Source: Saccharothrix ecbatanensis
GTDB lineage: Bacteria; Actinomycetota; Actinomycetes; Mycobacteriales; Pseudonocardiaceae
Direction: 5' to 3'
Assembly (NCBI RefSeq): GCF_014205015.1
Contig: NZ_JACHMO010000001.1
Location: forward strand, 3,348,001 to 3,412,000
Length of the DNA: 64,000 bases
A model generated the notes under the pieces. That model was given only the letters and a program-made list of their open reading frames with translations, was not told the origin of the DNA and ran no database searches. The position numbers were made by a program, and so were the translations under genes. The number at the start of each line of letters is the position of its first letter. The stretch's first letter is position 1. Shown piece after piece: positions 58,457 through 64,000 of the stretch.

Positions 58457-61400
58457 TCACGGGCCGCTGTGGACGAGTGACGCCCACAGGTGTGGTCGAT
58501 CGGGGAGCGCGGCGCGCAGTTCGCACGTGACGGCGTGCAGTGCGTACGGAGCGTGCGCGGCCGAGGACGTGGCCGGCATGAGCGCGTAGAAGCGTTCGGC
58601 GGCGGTGGCGGCGGTCCGGTCGTCCAGCGGCCAGAGGCTCGCGATCACGTGCCGGAACCCCGCGAGCTGGAACGCCGACGCCAGGTGGATGGACTCGTTG
58701 GCGTGCCTCCAACCGACCTGGCCGGTCGCGCATGCCGAGAGGTACGCCAGTTCCGCGGCGTGCAGTTCGAGGCGGCTGATCCGCGCGATCGGCAGCGGGC
58801 CGTCGTGCAGGTGAAGGCACCCTTCGGACGGTGTGCGTGGGTCGGTGCCCGCGTGGCAGGCGAAATGTGCCCAGCTCGCCTCCGGTAGCGCGGCCAGCAC
58901 CCTGTTCACCGTGACTTGGTCGTCGCTGATCACCGTGCCGGGATGACCGGACTGCGGACTGGTCGCCTCGGCGGCCGTGGCGGGAAGGTCCGGCAGACCC
59001 GGGGTGCGCTGCAGCGCCACGGTGAGCTGACGACGCGCCGAGGCCGGTGCTCCTCCGCGTGAGCCGGCGAGCGCGCGCAGTGTGGGCGTGTAGGAGGAGA
59101 TCACGCGGTCCAGCGCTCCCGGTCCTCCCCGCGGGGCCGCGGCGTGCAGCGGAAGGAGCCCGAGCCGTCCGGTCGGCATCCACCAGACGCGCCGGGTCGG
59201 CCGGCCGATCGGAGCGACGACGTCCAGCACCGGTCCCACGGCCGCGTCCCACAGCCACGCGAGCAGGTCCGACACGACCCGTTGGCGACGCAGTTCACCC
59301 ACGAGTGGGCTCGGATCGTTGATGGCGTCGGACATCTCTGTCGCCCACGACGTGACGTCGGCCGCGGCCAACCGCGGCAGGGGTATGTGGACGGGCTCGG
59401 AGGCCGCGATCACGATGGCATCGCCTTGTCCCCACCCGGCGTTGACGAGCACGACGACTTCGCCTGCTGCCGGCCGCAGCTCCTTCCAGGAGGGTGGAAG
59501 GAGGAACCGGTCCAGGCCGGGGCGGCTGCGGATGTCGTCCAGCAGGGCGTCGTACTCGGTCCAGAGCCGGGCACGGCGCTCGACGACGTCCGTGCCGAGG
59601 TCCAGCGCGTTGAGGTTGTCCCGCACCAGGCGGAACCGCCCAGCCAGCTCGGGGTGCGTCGTGGCGAGGTCGGTCAGGTCCGTCCGGCTGTCCAGCTGCG
59701 CGCCGAGCAGGATGCCGCGGCTGTGCTCGGCGACTTCGAGTGCTCCGCCCGGATCACCGAGCGCGCAGTGCGCGCCGATCGCCTCGCCGACGAGTCCGAT
59801 CCGTCCGCCGAGGCGGTGTTCCTGGTCGGTGTGCGATGTTTCGCGGGAAGCGACCGACGGCAGCAGCCGCACGGCGTTGTCCAGCAGACGGCGCGCGGAC
59901 TCGGGCTCGCCGAGAGCGCGTGCCAGCCTGCCGACCGCCCATCCCGCCATGATCCGGTCGCCGGGCGGGGCCGCGCGCACCGCGTCGACCTGGCTGATCA
60001 ACGTGGCGAGCTCGTCGTGGCTCGGCCGGTCAGCACCCGCGTCGAACCGGTTCTGGTACCCGAGCGCGAGACGGTAGAGCCGCGCCGCGCGGTTCGGGTG
60101 GTCGTCAGGAGTCGCGGCGAGGGCCAGCCGGGCCGCGGTCACCGCACTGTCCACGTCGAGCAAGGATCTGGTGTGCCGGAACCGGGCCTGGTGAGCGGTA
60201 CTGAGGGTGGACAGGGATAGGCCACGGCGGGGGTGGCCTTCGGGGGTCGTGCGGACGGCCTGCAGCGCGAGGTCCACGGCCAGGTCCACGTCGTCACCGG
60301 CACGCGCCTGTTCGAAGCGTTCCAGGTGAGCCTGGGCGAGGTTGTGCAGGCGCAGGGATCGGTCGGGGTGGTCCTCCGGGGTCGCGTCGACGGCTCGGCG
60401 GGTGGTCGCGATCGCACTGTCCACATCGGACAGCGACGAGGCGCGCTTGGCACGCGTCAGGTAGACGTTCCCGAGGTTGGACAGGCAGATGACGAGGCGG
60501 GGGTGGTCGTCCGGAGTGGCGGCCACCGCCCGTTCGTAGAACTCGACGGCTCGGTCCAGGTCGGACAGACTGCCGAGGTGGGCGTACCGCTCGTGGTACG
60601 CCGACGCGACGTTGTTCAGGCGCAGGGCGCGATCGGGATGGTCGACCGGCGTGAGCGCGACCGCCTCCCGACCGCACTCGACGGCCCGGTCGAGATCCGC
60701 TACGCGCCCGGTGCGCCCGTACCGCGCCTCGTGGGCCATCCCGAGGCCGGACAGGCGCTGCGCGCGGTCCGGGTGGTCGGCCGGGGTGAGCGCCACCGCC
60801 CGTTGCTTGCGGACGACGGCCAGCTCGAGATCGGCGAGGTCACCGGTGCACTCGTACCGGTAGTGGTGTGCCATACCGAGATTGGCCAGGAAGGCCGGCA
60901 GGCCGGGGTGCTCGTCCCGCGTGACGGCGATCGCCCGCCGGCCGGTCTCGATCGCGCGGTCGACGTCGGCGACGTCGCCGGTGTGCTCGTGCCGCTCGGT
61001 GTAGGCGCTGGTGAGGTTGGCCAGCCGGATGCCCTGCTCCGGGTGGCCGTCCGGGGTGGCGGCGACCGCGCGCTCGTTCAGCTCGACGGCGAGGTCGAGG
61101 TCGGCGAGGTGCCCGGTGCGCTCGAACCTGGTCTGGTAGCTGATCCCGAGGTTGGAGAGCCAAGTCGCGGTACGAGGGGAGTCGCCCGCCAGCGCGACCG
61201 CGCGTTGCCCGGCGTCGATCGCCCGATCGAGGTCGGACAGTCGTCCGGTGCGGTCGAACCTCGTCCGATAGGTCGTCCCAAGGTTGGACAGGCGCATGGC
61301 GAGACCGGCCTGCCGGTCCGGGGTGGCGACCAGCGCACGCTCGTGGTGCTCTATCGCCTGGTCGAGGTCGGTGAGGTCGCCGGTGCGCTCGTAGCGGGAG

Positions 61401-62104
61401 TGCAGGGTCGTCCCGAGGGTGCTCAGGAAGTACGACAGGTTGGGATTGCCGGGGTCCGCGGCGATCGCCTGCCGCGCGGCGTCTACGGCCTGATCGAGGT
61501 CGGTGAGGTCACCGGTGTGCTCGTAGCGGGAGTGCAGGGCCGCTCCCAGGTTGCCGAGGAACAGTGCCCGGTTCGGGTCGTTGTCACCCGTGGCGATCGC
61601 TTGGTGCAGGGCCTTGATGGCCTGGTCGAGGTCGGCGTGGTCGCCGACGATCCCGAACCGGGTCCAGCGCGCCGCGCCGAGGTTGCCGAGGTAGGTGCTG
61701 TGGAGCGTGATGGCCACCGCGCGGGTGAAGTGGTCGATCGCCCGGTCGAGGTCCGCCGCCTGCCCGGTCATCTCGAACCTCGACAGGTAGGTCGTGCCCA
61801 GGTTGCACCGGAAGAGCGCGTGGTTCGGCCCGACAGGGGCCGCCACGCCGTGTTCGAGGTGCACGATCGCCTGGTCGAGGTCCGCGACCTGGCCGGTGAA
61901 CCCGAACCTGGTCAGGTGGTACGTGCCCACGTTCGACACGAAGGTCACCCGATCAGGGTGGTCGACGCCCGCTGCGGCTATCGCCCGCAACCCGAGGTCG
62001 ATCGCCTGGTCCACCTCGTCGAGCCGCCCGGTCTGTTGCGCGCGAGTCCAGATCGCGAGCGCGTTTTCGGACAATGAGGTCGCATGATCGGATCCCGCAG
62101 CCAC
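58457..62104 (-). CDS. TPR-repeat CHAT-domain protease (second CHAT locus)
   Basis: The product has 1215 residues. About 15 tandem repeats of ~44 residues occupy residues 15-720, with units such as FLSTLGTTLHSRYERTGDLT and DLDQAI. The C-terminal CHAT domain has AHFACHAG (His near 1083), AYLSACATGQVG (Cys near 1124) and ESIHLASAFQLAGFRHVIAS followed by LWPLDD, all canonical. It belongs to the same subfamily as the protein at 1884-5624. The GTG start at 62104 has no clear ribosome binding site and lies only 3 bp from a possible GTG of the divergent gene. One of the two starts, or a leaderless transcript, may need correction. It is paired with the small Cys-motif protein rather than with cyclase and NUDIX genes. 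Confidence 0.85.
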   Translation of the reverse strand: MAAGSDHATSLSENALAIWTRAQQTGRLDEVDQAIDLGLRAIAAAGVDHPDRVTFVSNVGTYHLTRFGFTGQVADLDQAIVHLEHGVAAPVGPNHALFRCNLGTTYLSRFEMTGQAADLDRAIDHFTRAVAITLHSTYLGNLGAARWTRFGIVGDHADLDQAIKALHQAIATGDNDPNRALFLGNLGAALHSRYEHTGDLTDLDQAVDAARQAIAADPGNPNLSYFLSTLGTTLHSRYERTGDLTDLDQAIEHHERALVATPDRQAGLAMRLSNLGTTYRTRFDRTGRLSDLDRAIDAGQRAVALAGDSPRTATWLSNLGISYQTRFERTGHLADLDLAVELNERAVAATPDGHPEQGIRLANLTSAYTERHEHTGDVADVDRAIETGRRAIAVTRDEHPGLPAFLANLGMAHHYRYECTGDLADLELAVVRKQRAVALTPADHPDRAQRLSGLGMAHEARYGRTGRVADLDRAVECGREAVALTPVDHPDRALRLNNVASAYHERYAHLGSLSDLDRAVEFYERAVAATPDDHPRLVICLSNLGNVYLTRAKRASSLSDVDSAIATTRRAVDATPEDHPDRSLRLHNLAQAHLERFEQARAGDDVDLAVDLALQAVRTTPEGHPRRGLSLSTLSTAHQARFRHTRSLLDVDSAVTAARLALAATPDDHPNRAARLYRLALGYQNRFDAGADRPSHDELATLISQVDAVRAAPPGDRIMAGWAVGRLARALGEPESARRLLDNAVRLLPSVASRETSHTDQEHRLGGRIGLVGEAIGAHCALGDPGGALEVAEHSRGILLGAQLDSRTDLTDLATTHPELAGRFRLVRDNLNALDLGTDVVERRARLWTEYDALLDDIRSRPGLDRFLLPPSWKELRPAAGEVVVLVNAGWGQGDAIVIAASEPVHIPLPRLAAADVTSWATEMSDAINDPSPLVGELRRQRVVSDLLAWLWDAAVGPVLDVVAPIGRPTRRVWWMPTGRLGLLPLHAAAPRGGPGALDRVISSYTPTLRALAGSRGGAPASARRQLTVALQRTPGLPDLPATAAEATSPQSGHPGTVISDDQVTVNRVLAALPEASWAHFACHAGTDPRTPSEGCLHLHDGPLPIARISRLELHAAELAYLSACATGQVGWRHANESIHLASAFQLAGFRHVIASLWPLDDRTAATAAERFYALMPATSSAAHAPYALHAVTCELRAALPDRPHLWASLVHSGP

Positions 62105-62470
62105 GATGTGACAGTATCTGCCGCCGTGGACGTGGAACGGGCGGCTTTGACAAGCCTATGCAAAGAGTTCGACGCGCTGCGGGACGAGGCGCGGCGGCAC
62201 TCCGTCGAACGCGAGCGACTGCTCGACCAGATCCTGGTGGAGGCCAGAGCCCGGCGGCCCGTGCTCGGCCTGCTCGGCCGCCTGCTCGGCACCGACGGTG
62301 ACACCACGTTGCGCGCGTTGGGCGGCGGGTTGCCTGGAGGCGGGCCCGGCCGTGCGAGCGGAGAGCGGTTCAGCTGCCCTGACGGTTCCTGCGACCGGAC
62401 CGACGTGCCGCCTCCGGCGGGTGCCCTGCCGCGATGCCGGGTGACCGGTCAGCTCATGCGGCAGGCATAG
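62084..62470 (+). CDS. Small helical protein with C-terminal Cys motif, divergent to the CHAT gene
   Basis: The product has up to 128 residues. It is helical at the front (LCKEFDALRDEARRHSVERE), has a Gly-rich linker, and ends FSCPDGSCDR and then PAGALPRCRVTGQLM. The three-Cys end and the preceding helix (LCKEF, compare ICAEF) match the small first-gene product of the CATRA-like operon at 7.5-7.8 kb. The start is uncertain: ATG 62084 overlaps the divergent CHAT gene by 21 bp, while GTG codons at 62108 and 62126 do not. Its stop is followed 5 bp later by the ATG of the membrane protein, so these two are co-transcribed. Confidence 0.65.
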   Translation: MIGSRSHDVTVSAAVDVERAALTSLCKEFDALRDEARRHSVERERLLDQILVEARARRPVLGLLGRLLGTDGDTTLRALGGGLPGGGPGRASGERFSCPDGSCDRTDVPPPAGALPRCRVTGQLMRQA

Positions 62471-62475
62471 CCGCG

Positions 62476-63375
62476 ATGGGTGGATTCTTCCAGGAGCTGG
62501 CCAAGGTGCTTGCCCAGCGGTGGCTCAGCCTGCTCGCCATCCCGGGCGCCTTCTTCATCGCGGTCGCCTGGCTGGCCGTCACCCTCGGGCATGCGAAGGC
62601 ATGGGACCACACGCTGCTGTCTCAGCGCGCCACGGCCGTGGCCACCACGGTCACGAAACTGCCCGCCGGCGCCCAAGTGCTCCTCGCCGTGGCGTTCCTG
62701 GTGGCTCCCGCCGGCGTCGGTTTCGCCGTCCAGGCACTCGCCGGCGTGACGCGGCGGCTGTGGCTCGGGCAGTGGCCGAGACAGCTCGCGGCCCTGCCGG
62801 TCCGTCGCCGGCGTGCACGGTGGCATCGGCTGGTGGCGAAGCGCAGGCGCCTCGAAGAGGAGAGCCGTGAGCCGCGCACAGCGCGGGAACAGGACCTGAT
62901 CGACGCGGCCGCCGACCGGGTGAACCGGATGGCCATGGCCGAGCCGGGCAGACCGACCTGGATGGGCGATCGCATCCACGCCGTCGAGTCGGTCGCGCTG
63001 CACCGCAGCGGACTCGACCTCACCTTCGGGTGGCCGCGGTTGTGGCTGCTCCTGCCGGAGACCACCCGGACCGAGCTCGGCAACGCGCACGCGGCTTTCG
63101 CGGCCGCGGTCGCCACCGGCACCTGGGCGTTGCCGTACCTGGCGCTCGGCGCGTTCTGGTGGCCTGCCGCGGTGATCGCCGTCCTCGTCGGGCTGACCGG
63201 CTGGGCGCGTGCCCGTGCCGCGATCACCGACCTGTCCTCGCTCGCCGAAGCCGCCGTCGACCTGCACGGACGTGAGCTCGCGGCCGCACTCGGCGTGGTC
63301 GATCCCGAAGGCACGGGTCCGCTCACGGTCGACGACGGCGAGCGGACGACGGCTCTTATGCGCAAAGGCCGGTAG
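62476..63375 (+). CDS. Membrane protein of unknown function beside the CHAT locus
   Basis: The product has 299 residues. Hydrophobic spans at about 15-35 (WLSLLAIPGAFFIAVAWLAV), 65-90 (VLLAVAFLVAPAGVGFAVQA) and two near 200-240 (GTWALPYLALGAFWWPAAVI) bracket a long basic cytoplasmic segment (about 95-180). No known domain was recognised. The ATG at 62476 follows the stop of the small Cys-motif gene by 5 bp. By context it may be the membrane component or target of the CHAT system. Confidence 0.72.
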   Translation: MGGFFQELAKVLAQRWLSLLAIPGAFFIAVAWLAVTLGHAKAWDHTLLSQRATAVATTVTKLPAGAQVLLAVAFLVAPAGVGFAVQALAGVTRRLWLGQWPRQLAALPVRRRRARWHRLVAKRRRLEEESREPRTAREQDLIDAAADRVNRMAMAEPGRPTWMGDRIHAVESVALHRSGLDLTFGWPRLWLLLPETTRTELGNAHAAFAAAVATGTWALPYLALGAFWWPAAVIAVLVGLTGWARARAAITDLSSLAEAAVDLHGRELAAALGVVDPEGTGPLTVDDGERTTALMRKGR

Positions 63376-63414
63376 GACTTCACCCGTGAGCGGATACTGC
63401 CGAGTCCTTGACGT

Positions 63415-63917
63415 CTACGGGCCGACACGACCATGGCCGGCCGGAAGCGCGGCGATAGCGTCACGGACCGGGTGGTGCTGTACCAGGGTCAGGCGAATCG
63501 GGGACTTCGTCAACTCGTTGCGGTGCCGGATGACGATCTGAAAGAACGCTGAATCGTCGACGGAGTCGATCTCGTGGTCCACGACCGTGTGCTCGGCGAG
63601 GACGGTCTCGATCACGACGCGGTCCTTGTACACCGCGACGTGCAAGTTCGGATACTGGAAACGCACCCAGCCGATCCAGCCGGTGCACTCGTCCTCGGCG
63701 ACAGGTGCGGCAGCGGGTCGTGGAACCTCCCCCACAGGCCGCCCTCGCCCACGAGCGCCGGAAGAAGCCATCGGCACGTCGCGTACAGCAATGTGCCCAG
63801 CACCAAGACGAAGCCTATGTCACCGGGCAGTCCGGTCAGCCCGAAAGCGACGCACGCACCGAGGATCCCGGCGGCGGGCACCAGGAAATCGGCTATTCGC
63901 CAAGCAAGTCTGCTCAT
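63415..63917 (-). pseudogene. Membrane protein gene with a probable frameshift
   Basis: From the ATG at 63917 (G-run just upstream) one frame gives two membrane spans (FLVPAAGILGACVAFGLTGL, DIGFVLVLGTLLYATCRWLL) and GRFHDPLPHLSP, then degenerates. The other frame continues with ECTGWIGWVRFQYPNLHVAV and VVIETVLAEHTVVDHEID to a stop at 63415, as a soluble beta-rich tail. The switch lies between about 63700 and 63745, near a run of five G. Read together they make one protein of about 165 residues. It may be a true frameshift, a sequencing error, or two overlapping genes. Confidence 0.5.
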
Positions 63918-64000
63918 GCATCCCCCATAGCAGTACGCTCTGACACAGCGAGCGCTTTCCTGGTTGCGACTATTACGCGGTGCCACGGACTGACACCCGA

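Noticed and set aside
60233..62077. 614-codon plus-strand frame opposite the second CHAT gene
   Set aside because: Regular repeats in it are only the complement of the TPR units.
58457..62104. Repeating blocks considered as a CRISPR or tandem DNA repeat array
   Set aside because: Units are about 130 bp, in frame and encode TPRs; no short identical repeats with unique spacers.

Overview
The window is high-GC actinobacterial DNA (GTG and TTG starts, GGAGG-type ribosome binding sites, many secreted proteins with twin-Ala leaders). The protein families (TPR-CHAT proteins, SARP/AfsR regulator, NACHT membrane ATPase, LGFP-repeat envelope protein, LppU-like domain, SUKH-4) suggest a filamentous Pseudonocardiaceae-like organism. 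The genus cannot be fixed from the sequence alone. No rRNA, tRNA or CRISPR array was seen.

Region 1 (1-19.1 kb) is a dense island of predicted NTP-dependent conflict (abortive defence) genes. It holds a broken CHAT protease fragment with a translationally coupled helical protein. Next is a tightly overlapping minus-strand operon: small Cys-motif protein, SMODS-type NUDIX, nucleotidyl-cyclase-like protein, TPR-CHAT protease. This strongly resembles the CATRA-type systems. A divergent 1440-residue protein combines an APH-like kinase, a P-loop NTPase and an alpha-solenoid. A caspase-like protease and a second, very large TPR-CHAT protease follow. The genes abut with gaps of 3-16 bp or overlap, except for the divergent 7.8 kb promoter.

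Region 2 (19.4-20.7 kb) is a decayed mobile patch with a frameshifted, truncated IS630-like transposase and a fragmentary tyrosine recombinase. Region 3 (20.8-38.9 kb) is mostly envelope and secretion: two tandem PKD-type secreted proteins, a NACHT membrane ATPase, a SUKH-4/LppU-like membrane pair, a glycosyltransferase-like protein, paired small Cys-rich secreted proteins, a large SGNH hydrolase with a lytic-transglycosylase-like region, and an AfsR-like regulator. Region 4 (39-48 kb) has small-molecule enzymes (cysteine hydrolase, Gfo/Idh/MocA oxidoreductase, LysR regulator). It also has a two-component system whose parts lie in two opposed, reciprocally degraded copies of one LGFP/FN3-kinase-regulator operon, followed by a VWD-domain secreted protein. 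Region 5 (48.4-58.3 kb) holds a tannase/feruloyl-esterase-like enzyme, a run of small enzymes interspersed with gene remnants (YCII, RibD/DHFR, TetR, MFS, GlgX), and a GH8 xylan-degrading enzyme with FN3 and carbohydrate-binding modules plus a perfect upstream palindrome.

Region 6 (58.4-64 kb) is a second TPR-CHAT locus. Its divergent small protein carries the same C-terminal Cys motif as the small protein of the region 1 operon, and a membrane protein follows. This link between two separate CHAT loci is the most interesting pattern in the window. All functions are inferred from reading the sequence; no database search was run.
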